Source: Paratinospora sagittata
Lineage: Eukaryota > Streptophyta > Magnoliopsida > Ranunculales > Menispermaceae
NCBI GenBank assembly: GCA_035771175.1
Contig: CM069610.1
Span: 23,402,501-23,466,500, forward strand
DNA length: 64,000 bases
Reading direction: 5' to 3'
Part shown: one piece after another, positions 10,691 through 22,565 of the stretch
Layout: each line of letters starts with the position of its first letter
Numbering within the stretch: the stretch's first letter is position 1
Position numbers and translations under genes: made by a program
Notes under the pieces: generated by a model
The model's input: the letters and a program-made list of their open reading frames with translations, nothing else
Told to the model about the DNA's origin: nothing
Databases searched by the model: none

Positions 10691-11878
10691 ATATACACAA
10701 AGCCGGGAGCTCGAGTTTTACGGACTTTCCGATAGCGTGTTATCGGGGCCTATATCGCGCTATTGCCCATTTTACTAAAAATGGAAAGGTCACGGCAACA
10801 GCTTTATAGCGAAGTATCAAAGGGGATAGCGCGGTATAGACAATTTTTCATAAAAACAAATGTTTTGTTATAGAACCCTACCAGCGTGCTATCAACACTT
10901 ATAGTGCGCTCGTGCCTTCAGGAAAATTTTGGCAAATTGCTGGAGAGCCTTATCTTTGAAAAATTAATATTTTGACACTCAAGAACCATTCCATTAACTC
11001 AAAACATATTGTATAAGATTAAAAACTTTTGAATAATTCAAAACTCATTGAAATTATGATTAAAACCTTTCGGAAAACATTTTTTCAAAATGAAATACTA
11101 TATCGAAGTGATTTTGAAGACTTTGCAGATTTCAGAGTTTTAGTGCTGAGATTGATCGGGAGGTTACCCTACACACCAAAGATCAAACTAATGCCTTACT
11201 TAGGCATGAGATATGTCTTCGTTCTTTTAGCTTGATCTTTGTAGACTTCGAAAGCTATTGTTTGATGTCTTTTTTGATGCAAGACAATTGATGTGTTCTT
11301 TTTTGTTGTGTTATCTTACCGAGACCACTTCATATATACTTACAACTTAAAACAATGGATAGCCTCTGCAAATCTAAGCACAAAAGGGATAAAATGAAGG
11401 ACTTGCTGATCAACGACGTTATCATCAAGACAGATTGCAATTTTGATTCTATTCGAAGCTTGTTTTGACAAATGCAAGAATCAATACTTTCTTCTCTTGA
11501 AAAACTCTTTGGAAAGCTCAATCTAACTTGCAAAAATCGTGTGTGTTGTATTTTTGAAAATCAGAAAATGAGTGTTTTATAAAATTAGAAGTTGCGGGTT
11601 AAAGGGCAAGGGAGTACAAAATAATTTGAATTCAAAACATTGTTTAATCTAAAGTTGTTTTGGGCGTGCGAGACAATGGGAATCATCTAGGTGTTAGTAG
11701 AGAATATTTCAATTAAGACAACCTGGAGAAATTGTATAAGGAATAGAAAAATCGAGCAAGCAGAAGTGCCCACATTTTTCTCGTTAGAAATATCAGATTT
11801 TTTTCACAGACGTGGATAGCGTGCTATTGGGTTGTGTATCATGTTCTCAATTGACAGATAGCAGGCTATAGCTGATCG
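10691..11878 (+). repeat. Monomer M10 (class c head, e/f tail)
   Basis: Head is the divergent c type (CTATCAACACTTATAG). The tail switches to the M6 haplotype (AATCAGAAAATG, CAAGGGAGTACAAAATAA), unlike M4. Ends in private TATAGCTGATCG. Confidence 0.93.
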
Positions 11879-13066
11879 ATATACACAAACCCGAGAGCTC
11901 GAGTTTTACGGACTTTCCGATAGCGTGTTATCGAGGCCTATATCGCGCTATTGCCCATTTTACTAAAAATGGAAAGGTCACGGCAACAGCTTTATAGCGA
12001 AGTATCAAAGGGGATAGCGCGGTATAGACAATTTTTCAGAAAAACAAATGTTTTGTTATAGAACCCTATCAGCGTGCTGTCAACACTGATAGTGCGCTAG
12101 TGCCTTCAGGAAAATCTTGGCAAATTGCTGGATAGCCTTATTTTTGTAAAATTAATATTTTGACACTCAAGAACCATTCCATTAACTCAAAACATATTGT
12201 ATAAGATTAAAAACTTTTAAATAATTCAAAACTCATTGAAATTATGATTAAAACCTTTCGGAAAACATTTTTTCAAAATGAAATACTATATCGAAGTGAT
12301 TTTGAAGACTTTGCAGATTTCAGAGTTTTAGTGCTGAGATTGATCGGGAGGTTACCCTACACACCAAATATCAAACAAAATGCCTTACTTAGGCATGAGA
12401 TTTGTCCTCGTTCTTTTAGCTTGATCTTTGTAGACTTCGAAAGCTATTGTTTGATGTGTACTTGATGCAAGACAATTGATGTGTTCTTTTTTGTTGTGTT
12501 ATCTTACCGAGACCACTTCATATATACTTACAACTTAAAACAATGGATAGCCTCTGCAAATCTAAGCACAAAAGGAATAAAATGAAGGACTTGCTGATCA
12601 ACGACGTTATCATCAAGACAGATTGCAATTTTGATTCTATTCGAAGCTTGTTTTGACAAATGCAAGAATCAATACTTTCTTCTCTTGAAAAACTCTTTGG
12701 AAAGCTCAATCTAACTTGCAAAAATCGTGTGTGTTGTATTTTTGAAAATCAGAGAATGAGTGTTTTATAAAATTAGAAGTTGCGGGTTAAAGGGCAAGAG
12801 AGTACAAAATGATTTGAATTGAAAACATTGTTTAATCTAAAGTTGTTTTGGGCGTGCGAGACAATGGGAATCATCTAGGTGTTAGTAGAGAATATTTCAA
12901 TTAAGACAACCTGGAGCAATTGTATAAGGAATAGAAAAATCGAGCAAGCAGAAGTGCCCACATTTTTCTCGTTAGAAATATCAGATTTTTTTCACAGACG
13001 TGGATAGCGCGCTATTGGGTTGTGTATCATGTTCTCAATTGACAGATAGCAGGCGATAGCAGATCG
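11879..13066 (+). repeat. Monomer M11 (class d)
   Basis: ATCGGGAGG with CACCAAATATCAAACAAAATG, TTGTCCTCGTTC, private GTGTACTTGATG, and tail GAATTG, GAGCAATTG, GCGCGCTAT and AGGCGATAGC. Confidence 0.93.
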
Positions 13067-14253
13067 ATATACACAAAGTCGGGAGCTCGAGTTTTACGGA
13101 CTTTCCGATAGCGTGTTATCGGGGCCTATATCGCGCTATTGCCCATTTTACTAAAAATGGAAAGGTCACGACAACAGCTTTATAGCGAAGTATCAAAGGG
13201 GATAGCGCGGTATAGACAATTTTTCATAAAAACAAATGTTTTGTTATAGAACCCTATCAGCGTGCTGTCAACACGGATAGTGCGCTAGTGCCTTCAGGAA
13301 AATCTTGGCAAATTGCTGGATAGCCTTATTTTTGTAAAATTAATATTTTGACACTCAAGAACCATTCCATTAACTCAAAACATATTGTATAAGATTAAAA
13401 ACTTTTAAATAATTCAAAACTCATTGAAATTATGATTAAAACCTTTCGGAAAACATTTTTTCAAAATGAAATACTATATCGAAGTGATTTTGAAGACTTT
13501 GCAGATTTCAGAGTTTTAGTGCTGAGATTGATCGGGAGGTTACCCTACACACCAAAGATCAAACTAATGCCTTACTTAGGCATGAGATATGTCTATGTTC
13601 TTTTAGCTTGATCTTTGTAGACTTCGAAAGCTATTGTTTGATGTCTTTTTTGATGCAAGACAATTGATGTGTTCTTTTTTGTTGTGTTATCTTACCGAGA
13701 CCACTTCATATATACTTACAACTTAAAACAATGGATAGCCTCTGCAAATCTAAGCACAAAAGGGATAAAATGAAGGACTTGCTGATCAACGACGTTATCA
13801 TCAAGACAGATTGCAATTTTGATTCTATTCGAAGCTTGTTTTGACAAATGCAAGAATCAATACTTTCTTCTCTTGAAAACTCTTTGGAAAGCTCAATCTA
13901 ACTTGCAAAAATCGTGTGTGTTGTATTTTTGAAAATCAGAGAATGAGTGTTTTATAAAATTAGAAGTTGGGGGTCAAAGGGCAAGAGAGTACAAAATGAT
14001 TTGAATTCAAAACATTGTTTAATCTAAAGTTGTTTTGGGCGTGCGAGACAATGGGAATCATCTAGGTGTTAGTAGAGAATATTTCAATTAAGACAACCTG
14101 TAGAAATTGTATAAGGAATAGAAAAATCGAGCAAGCAGAAGTGCCCACATTTTTCTCGTTAGAAATATCAGATTTTTTTCACAGACGTGGATAGCGTGCT
14201 ATTGGGTTGTGTACCATGTTCTCAATTGACAGATAGCAGGCTATAGCAGATCC
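13067..14253 (+). repeat. Monomer M12 (class e)
   Basis: 1,187 bp. AGTCGGG, CACGACAAC, CACGGATAG, private GTCTATGTTC, A4 tract, GGGGGTCAAAGG, CTGTAGAAATTG, GTGTACCATG and end AGATCCATATAAAC. Confidence 0.93.
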
Positions 14254-15441
14254 ATATAAACAAACCCGAGAGCTCGAGTTTTACGGACTTTCCGATAGCG
14301 TGTTATCGAGGCCTATATCGCGCTATTGCCCATTTTACTAAAAATGGAAAGGTCACGGCAACAGCTTTATAGCGAAGTATCAAAGGGGATAGCGCGGTAT
14401 AGACAATTTTTCAGAAAAACAAATGTTTTGTTATAGAACCCAATCAGCGTGCTGTCAACACTGATAGTGCGCTAGTGCCTTCAGGAAAATCTTGGCAAAT
14501 TGCTGGATAGCCTTATTTTTGTAAAATTAATATTTTGACACTCAAGAACCATTCCATTAACTCAAAACATATTGTATAAGATTAAAAACTTTTAAATAAT
14601 TCAAAACTCATTGAAATTATGATTAAAACCTTTCGGAAAACATTTTTTCAAAATGAAATACTATATCGAAGTGATTTTGAAGACTTTGCAGATTTCAGAG
14701 TTTTAGTGCTGAGATTGATCGGGAGGTTACCCTACACACCAAAGATCAAACTAATGCCTTACTTAGGCATGAGATATGTCTTCGTTCTTTTAGCTTGATC
14801 TTTGTAGACTTCGAAAGCTATTGTTTGATGTCTTTTTTGATGCAAGACAATTGATGTGTTCTTTTTTGTTGTGTTATCTTACCGAGACCACTTCATATAT
14901 ACTTACAACTTAAAACAATGGATAGCCTCTGCAAATCTAAGCACAAAAGGAATAAAATGAAGGACTTGCTGATCAACGACGTTATCATCAAGACAGATTG
15001 CAATTTTGATTCTATTCGAAGCTTGTTTTGACAAATGCAAGAATCAATACTTTCTTCTCTTGAAAAACTCTTTGGAAAGCTCAATCTAACTTGCAAAAAT
15101 CGTGTGTGTTGTATTTTTGAAAATCAGAAAATGAGTGTTTTATAAAATTAGAAGTTGCGGGTTAAAGGGCAAGAGAGTACAAAATAATTTGAATTCAAAA
15201 CATTGTTTAATCTAAAGTTGTTTTGGGCGTGCGAGACAATGGGAATCATCTAGGTGTTAGTAGAGAATATTTCAATTAAGACAACCTGGAGAAATTGTAT
15301 AAGGAATAGAAAAATCGAGCAAGCAGAAGTGCCCACATTTTTCTCGTTAGAAATATCAGATTTTTTTCACAGACGTGGATAGCGTGCTATTGGGTTGTGT
15401 ATCATGTTCTCAATTGACAGATAGCAGGCTATAGCAGATCG
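14254..15441 (+). repeat. Monomer M13 (class f)
   Basis: Starts ATATAAACAAAC; GAACCCAATCAGCG, CACTGATAG, GTCTTTTTTGATG; tail AATCAGAAAATG and ACAAAATAATTT. Confidence 0.93.
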
Positions 15442-16627
15442 ATATACACAAACCCGAGAGCTCGCGTTTTACGGACTTTCCGATAGCGTGTTATCGAGGC
15501 CTAGATCGCGCTATTGCCCATTTTACTAAAAATGGAAAGGTCACGGCAACAGCTTTATAGCGAAGTATCAAAGGGGATAGCGCGGTATAGACAATTTTTC
15601 ATAAAAACAAATGTTTTGTTATAGAACCCTATCAGCGTGCTGTCAACACGGATAGTGCGCTAGTGCCTTCAGGAAAATCTTGGCAAATTGCTGGATAGCC
15701 TTATTTTTGTAAAATTAATATTTTGACACTCAAGAACCATTCCATTAACTCAAAACATATTGTATAAGATTAAAAACTTTTAAATAATTCAAAACTCATT
15801 GAAATTATGATTAAAACCTTTCGGAAAACATTTTTTCAAAATGAAATACTATATCGAAGTGATTTTGAAGACTTTGCAGATTTCAGAGTTTTAGTGCTGA
15901 GATTGATCGAGAGGTTACCCTACACACCAAAGATCAAACTAATGCCTTACTTAGGCATGAGATATGTCTTCGTTCTTTTAGCTTGATCTTTGTAGACTTC
16001 GAAAGCTATTGTTTGATGTGTTTTTGATGCAAGACAATTGATGTGTTCTTTTTTGTTGTGTTATCTTACCGAGACCACTTCATATATACTTACAACTTAA
16101 AACAATGGATAGCCTCTGCAAATCTAAGCACAAAAGGGATAAAATGAAGGACTTGCTGATCAACGACGTTATCATCAAGACAGATTGCAATTTTGATTCT
16201 ATTCGAAGCTTGTTTTGACAAATGCAAGAATCAATACTTTCTTCTCTTGAAAACTCTTTGGAAAGCTCAATCTAACTTGCAAAAATCATTTGTGTTGTAT
16301 TTTTGAAAATCAGAGAATGAGTGTTTTATAAAATTAGAAGTTGGGGGTTAAAGGGCAAGAGAGTACAAAATGATTTGAATTCAAAACATTGTTTAATCTA
16401 AAGTTGTTTTGGGCGTGCGAGACAATGGGAATCATCTAGGTGTTAGTAGAGAATATTTCAATTAAGACAACCTGGAGAAATTGTATAAGGAATAGAAAAA
16501 TCGAGCAAGCAGAAGTGCCCACATTTTTCTCGTTAGAAATATCAGATTTTTTTCACAGACGTGGATAGCGTGCTATTGGGTTGTGTATCATGTTCTCAAT
16601 TGACAGATAGCAGGCTATAGCAGATCG
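15442..16627 (+). repeat. Monomer M14 (class a)
   Basis: 1,186 bp; as M8, plus GGCCTAGATCG, a variant shared only with M19. Confidence 0.93.
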
Positions 16628-17815
16628 ATATACACAAACCCGAGAGCTCGAGTTTTACGGACTTTCCGATAGCGTGTTATCGAGGCCTATATCGCGCTAT
16701 TGCCCATTTTACTAAAAATGGAAAGGTCACGGCAACAGCTTTATAGCGAAGTATCAAAGGGGATAGCGCGGTATAGACAATTTTTCAGAAAAACAAATGT
16801 TTTGTTATAGAACCCAATCAGCGTGCTGTCAACACTGATAGTGCGCTAGTGCCTTCAGGAAAATCTTGGCAAATTGCTGGATAGCCTTATTTTTGTAAAA
16901 TTAATATTTTGACACTCAAGAACCATTCCATTAACTCAAAACATATTGTATAAGATTAAAAACTTTTAAATAATTCAAAACTCATTGAAATTATGATTAA
17001 AACCTTTCGGAAAACATTTTTTCAAAATGAAATACTATATCGAAGTGATTTTGAAGACTTTGCAGATTTCAGAGTTTTAGTGCTGAGATTGATCGAGAGG
17101 TTACCCTACACACCAAAGATCAAACAAAATGCCTTACTTAGGCATGAGATTTGTCTTCGTTCTTTTAGCTTGATCTTTGTAGACTTCGAAAGCTATTGTT
17201 TGATGTGTTCTTGATGCAAGACAATTGATGTGTTCTTTTTTGTTGTGTTATCTTACCGAGACCACTTCATATATACTTACAACTTAAAACAATGGATAGC
17301 CTCTGCAAATCTAAGCACAAAAGGAATAAAATGAAGGACTTGCTGATCAACGACGTTATCATCAAGACGGATTGCAATTTTGATTCTATTCGAAGCTTGT
17401 TTTGACAAATGCAAGAATCAATACTTTCTTCTCTTGAAAAACTCTTTGGAAAGCTCAATCTAACTTGCAAAAATCGTGTGTGTTGTATTTTTGAAAATCA
17501 GAGAATGAGTGTTTTATAAAATTAGAAGTTGCGGGTTAAAGGGCAAGAGAGTACAAAATGATTTGAATTGAAAACATTGTTTAATCTAAAGTTGTTTTGG
17601 GCGTGCGAGACAATGGGAATCATCTAGGTGTTAGTAGAGAATATTTCAATTAAGACAACCTGGAGCAATTGTATAAGGAATAGAAAAATCGAGCAAGCAG
17701 AAGTGCCCACATTTTTCTCGTTAGAAATATCAGATTTTTTTCACAGACGTGGATAGCGCGCTATTGGGTTGTGTATCATGTTCTCAATTGACAGATAGCA
17801 GGCGATAGCAGATCG
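16628..17815 (+). repeat. Monomer M15 (class b)
   Basis: As M3 and M9, but with GAACCCAATCAGCG (the M13 variant) in the head and TAGCAGGCGATAGC at the end. Confidence 0.93.
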
Positions 17816-19003
17816 ATATACACAAAGTCGGGAGCTCGAGTTTTACGGACTTTCCGATAGCGTGTTATCGGGGCCTATATCGCGCTATTGCCCATTTTAC
17901 TAAAAATGGAAAGGTCACGACAACAGCTTTATAGCGAAGTATCAAAGGGGATAGCGCGGTATAGACAATTTTTCATAAAAACAAATGTTTTGTTATAGAA
18001 CCCTACCAGCGTGCTATCAACACTTATAGTGCGCTCGTGCCTTCAGGAAAATTTTGGCAAATTGCTGGAGAGCCTTATCTTTGAAAAATTAATATTTTGA
18101 CACTCAAGAACCATTCCATTAACTCAAAACATATTGTATAAGATTAAAAACTTTTGAATAATTCAAAACTCATTGAAATTATGATTAAAACCTTTCGGAA
18201 AACATTTTTTCAAAATGAAATACTATATCGAAGTGATTTTGAAGACTTTGCAGATTTCAGAGTTTTAGTGCTGAGATTGATCGGGAGGTTACCCTACACA
18301 CCAAAGATCAAACTAATGCCTTACTTAGGCATGAGATATGTCTTCGTTCTTTTAGCTTGATCTTTGTAGACTTCGAAAGCTATTGTTTGATGTCTTTTTT
18401 GATGCAAGACAATTGATGTGTTCTTTTTTGTTGTGTTATCTTACCGAGACCACTTCATATATACTTACAACTTAAAACAATGGATAGCCTCTGCAAATCT
18501 AAGCACAAAAGGGATAAAATGAAGGACTTGCTGATCAACGACGTTATCATCAAGACAGATTGCAATTTTGATTCTATTCGAAGCTTGTTTTGACAAATGC
18601 AAGAATCAATACTTTCTTCTCTTGAAAAACTCTTTGGAAAGCTCAATCTAACTTGCAAAAATCGTGTGTGTTGTATTTTTGAAAATCAGAAAATGAGTGT
18701 TTTATAAAATTAGAAGTTGCGGGTTAAAGGGCAAGGGAGTACAAAATAATTTGAATTCAAAACATTGTTTAATCTAAAGTTGTTTTGGGCGTGCGAGACA
18801 ATGGGAATCATCTAGGTGTTAGTAGAGAATATTTCAATTAAGACAACCTGGAGAAATTGTATAAGGAATAGAAAAATCGAGCAAGCAGAAGTGCCCACAT
18901 TTTTCTCGTTAGAAATATCAGATTTTTTTCACAGACGTGGATAGCGTGCTATTGGGTTGTGTATCATGTTCTCAATTGACAGATAGCAGGCTATAGCAGA
19001 TCG
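17816..19003 (+). repeat. Monomer M16 (e start, c head, e/f tail)
   Basis: Opens as e (AGTCGGG, CACGACAAC), switches to the c head at CTACCAGCGTGCTATC, then has the M6/M10 tail. This makes it a three-part mosaic. Confidence 0.93.
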
Positions 19004-20191
19004 ATATACACAAACCCGAGAGCTCGAGTTTTACGGACTTTCCGATAGCGTGTTATCGAGGCCTATATCGCGCTATTGCCCATTTTACTAAAAATGGAAA
19101 GGTCACGGCAACAGCTTTATAGCGAAGTATCAAAGGGGATAGCGCGGTATAGACAATTTTTCAGAAAAACAAATGTTTTGTTATAGAACCCTATCAGCGT
19201 GCTGTCAACACTGATAGTGCGCTAGTGCCTTCAGGAAAATCTTGGCAAATTGCTGGATAGCCTTATTTTTGTTAAATTAATATTTTGACACTCAAGAACC
19301 ATTCCATTAACTCAAAACATATTGTATAAGATTAAAAACTTTTAAATAATTCAAAACTCATTGAAATTATGATTAAAACCTTTCGGAAAACATTTTTTCA
19401 AAATGAAATACTATATCGAAGTGATTTTGAAGACTTTGCAGATTTCAGAGTTTTAGTGCTGAGATTGATCGGGAGGTTACCCTACACACCAAATATCAAA
19501 CAAAATGCCTTACTTAGGCATGAGATTTGTCCTCGTTCTTTTAGCTTGATCTTTGTAGACTTCGAAAGCTATTGTTTGATGTGTTCTTGATGCAAGACAA
19601 TTGATGTGTTCTTTTTTGTTGTGTTATCTTACCGAGACCACTTCATATATACTTACAACTTAAAACAATGGATAGCCTCTGCAAATCTAAGCACAAAAGG
19701 AATAAAATGAAGGACTTGCTGATCAACGACGTTATCATCAAGACAGATTGCAATTTTGATTCTATTCGAAGCTTGTTTTGACAAATGCAAGAATCAATAC
19801 TTTCTTCTCTTGAAAAACTCTTTGGAAAGCTCAATCTAACTTGCAAAAATCGTGTGTGTTGTATTTTTGAAAATCAGAGAATGAGTGTTTTATAAAATTA
19901 GAAGTTGCGGGTTAAAGGGCAAGAGAGTACAAAATGATTTGAATTCAAAACATTGTTTAATCTAAAGTTGTTTTGGGCGTGCGAGACAATGGGAATCATC
20001 TAGGTGTTAGTAGAGAATATTTCAATTAAGACAACCTGGAGCAATTGTATAAGGAATAGAAAAATCGAGCAAGCAGAAGTGCCCACATTTTTCTCGTTAG
20101 AAATATCAGATTTTTTTCACAGACGTGGATAGCGCGCTATTGGGTTGTGTATCATGTTCTCAATTGACAGATAGCACGCTATAGCGGATCG
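19004..20191 (+). repeat. Monomer M17 (class d)
   Basis: As M11 (AAATATCAAACAAAATG, GTCCTCG), with GTGTTCTTGATG, GAATTC retained, private TTTGTTAAATT, and end TAGCACGCTATAGCGGATC. Confidence 0.93.
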
Positions 20192-21378
20192 ATATACACA
20201 AACCCGAGAGCTCGAGTTTTACGGACTTTCCGATAGCGTGTTATCGGGGCCTATATCGCGCTATTGCCCATTTTACTAAAAATGGAAAGGTCACGACAAC
20301 AGCTTTATAGCGAAGTATCAAAGGGGATAGCGCGGTATAGACAATTTTTCATAAAAACAAATGTTTTGTTATAGAACCCTATCAGCGTGCTGTCAACACG
20401 GATAGTGCGCTAGTGCCTTCAGGAAAATCTTGGCAAATTGCTGGATAGCCTTATTTTTGTAAAATTAATATTTTGACACTCAAGAACCATTCCATTAACT
20501 CAAAACATATTGTATAAGATTAAAAACTTTTAAATAATTCAAAACTCATTGAAATTATGATTAAAACCTTTCGGAAAACATTTTTTCAAAATGAAATACT
20601 ATATCGAAGTGATTTTGAAGACTTTGCAGATTTCAGAGTTTTAGTGCTGAGATTGATCGGGAGGTTACCCTACACACCAAAGATCAAACTAATGCCTTAC
20701 TTAGGCATGAGATATGTCTTCGTTCTTTTAGCTTGATCTTTGTAGACTTCGAAAGCTATTGTTTGATGTCTTTTTTGATGCAAGACAATTGATGTGTTCT
20801 TTTTTGTTGTGTTATCTTACCGAGACCACTTCATATATACTTACAACTTAAAACAATGGATAGCCTCTGCAAATCTAAGCACAAAAGGGATACAATGAAG
20901 GACTTGCTGATCAACGACGTTATCATCAAGACAGATTGCAATTTTGATTCTATTCGAAGCTTGTTTTGACAAATGCAAGAATCAATACTTTCTTCTCTTG
21001 AAAACTCTTTGGAAAGCTCAATCTAACTTGCAAAAATCGTGTGTGTTGTATTTTTGAAAATCAGAGAATGAGTGTTTTATAAAATTAGAAGTTGGGGGTC
21101 AAAGGGCAAGAGAGTACAAAATGATTTGAATTCAAAACATTGTTTAATCTAAAGTTGTTTTTGGCGTGCGAGACAATGGGAATCATCTAGGTGTTAGTAG
21201 AGAATATTTCAATTAAGACAACCTGTAGAAATTGTATAAGGAATAGAAAAATCGAGCAAGCAGAAGTGCCCACATTTTTCTCGTTAGAAATATCAGATTT
21301 TTTTCACAGACGTGGATAGCGTGCTATTGGGTTGTGTATCATGTTCTCAATTGACAGATAGCAGGCTATAGCAGATCG
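20192..21378 (+). repeat. Monomer M18 (class e)
   Basis: 1,187 bp; as M12 (A4 tract, GGGGGTCAAAGG, CTGTAGAAATTG) but with an ACCCGAGAGC start, private AGGGATACAATG, and GTTTTTGGCG shared with M21. Confidence 0.93.
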
Positions 21379-22565
21379 ATATACACAAACCCGAGAGCTC
21401 GCGTTTTACGGACTTTCCGATAGCGTGTTATCGAGGCCTAGATCGCGCTATTGCCCATTTTACTAAAAATGGAAAGGTCACGGCAACAGCTTTATAGCGA
21501 AGTATCAAAGGGGATAGCGCGGTATAGACAATTTTTCATAAAAACAAATGTTTTGTTATAGAACCCTATCAGCGTGCTGTCAACACGGATAGTGCGCTAG
21601 TGCCTTCAGGAAAATCTTGGCAAATTGCTGGATAGCCTTATTTTTGTAAAATTAATATTTTGACACTCAAGAACCATTCCATTAACTCAAAACATATTGT
21701 ATAAGATTAAAAACTTTTAAATAATTCAAAACTCATTGAAATTATGATTAAAACCTTTCGGAAAACATTTTTTCAAAATGAAATACTATATCGAAGTGAT
21801 TTTGAAGACTTTGCAGATTTCAGAGTTTTAGTGCTGAGATTGATCGAGAGGTTACCCTACACACCAAAGATCAAACTAATGCCTTACTTAGGCATGAGAT
21901 ATGTCTTCGTTCTTTTAGCTTGATCTTTGTAGACTTCGAAAGCTATTGTTTGATGTGTTTTTGATGCAAGACAATTGATGTGTTCTTTTTTGTTGTGTTA
22001 TCTTACCGAGACCACTTCATATATACTTACAACTTAAAACAATGGATAGCCTCTGCAAATCTAAGCACAAAAGGGATAAAATGAAGGACTTGCTGATCAA
22101 CGACGTTATCATCAAGACAGATTGCAATTTTGATTCTATTCGAAGCTTGTTTTGACAAATGCAAGAATCAATACTTTCTTCTCTTGAAAAACTCTTTGGA
22201 AAGCTCAATCTAACTTGCAAAAATCGTGTGTGTTGTATTTTTGAAAATCAGAGAATGAGTGTTTTATAAAATTAGAAGTTGCGGGTTAAAGGGCAAGAGA
22301 GTACAAAATGATTTGAATTCAAAACATTGTTTAATCTAAAGTTGTTTTGGGCGTGCGAGACAATGGGAATCATCTAGGTGTTAGTAGAGAATATTTCAAT
22401 TAAGACAACCTGGAGAAATTGTATAAGGAATAGAAAAATCGAGCAAGCAGAAGTGCCCACATTTTTCTAGTTAGAAATATCAGATTTTTTTCACAGACGT
22501 GGATAGCGTGCTATTGGGTTGTGTATCATGTTCTCAATTGACAGATAGCAGGCTATAGCAGATCG
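21379..22565 (+). repeat. Monomer M19 (class a head, general tail)
   Basis: Head as M14 (CTCGCG, CCTAGATCG, GTGTTTTTGATG). The tail is not class a (A5 tract, GTGTGTG, GTTGCGGG). The tail from 21,964 belongs to the 2.6 kb duplication; private TTTTTCTAGTT. Confidence 0.93.

Larger units (their letters stand above)
8317..15441 (+). repeat. Left higher-order repeat copy 2 (M8-M13, classes a-f, 7,125 bp)
   Basis: Six monomers of 1186, 1188, 1188, 1188, 1187 and 1188 bp in the same class order as copy 1. It differs from copy 1 mainly in d (no CCCTCTACACACC insertion) and e (A4 tract, GGGGGTCAAAG and CTGTAGAAATTG tail). Confidence 0.85.
15442..21378 (+). repeat. Left higher-order repeat copy 3, five monomers (M14-M18, classes a-e)
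   Basis: M14-M18 repeat classes a to e of copy 2. Class f is missing: M19 opens directly with the class-a head (CTCGCGTTTT plus GGCCTAGATCG, as in M14). A one-monomer deletion by unequal exchange, or a new start of the higher-order unit, would explain this. Confidence 0.75.
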
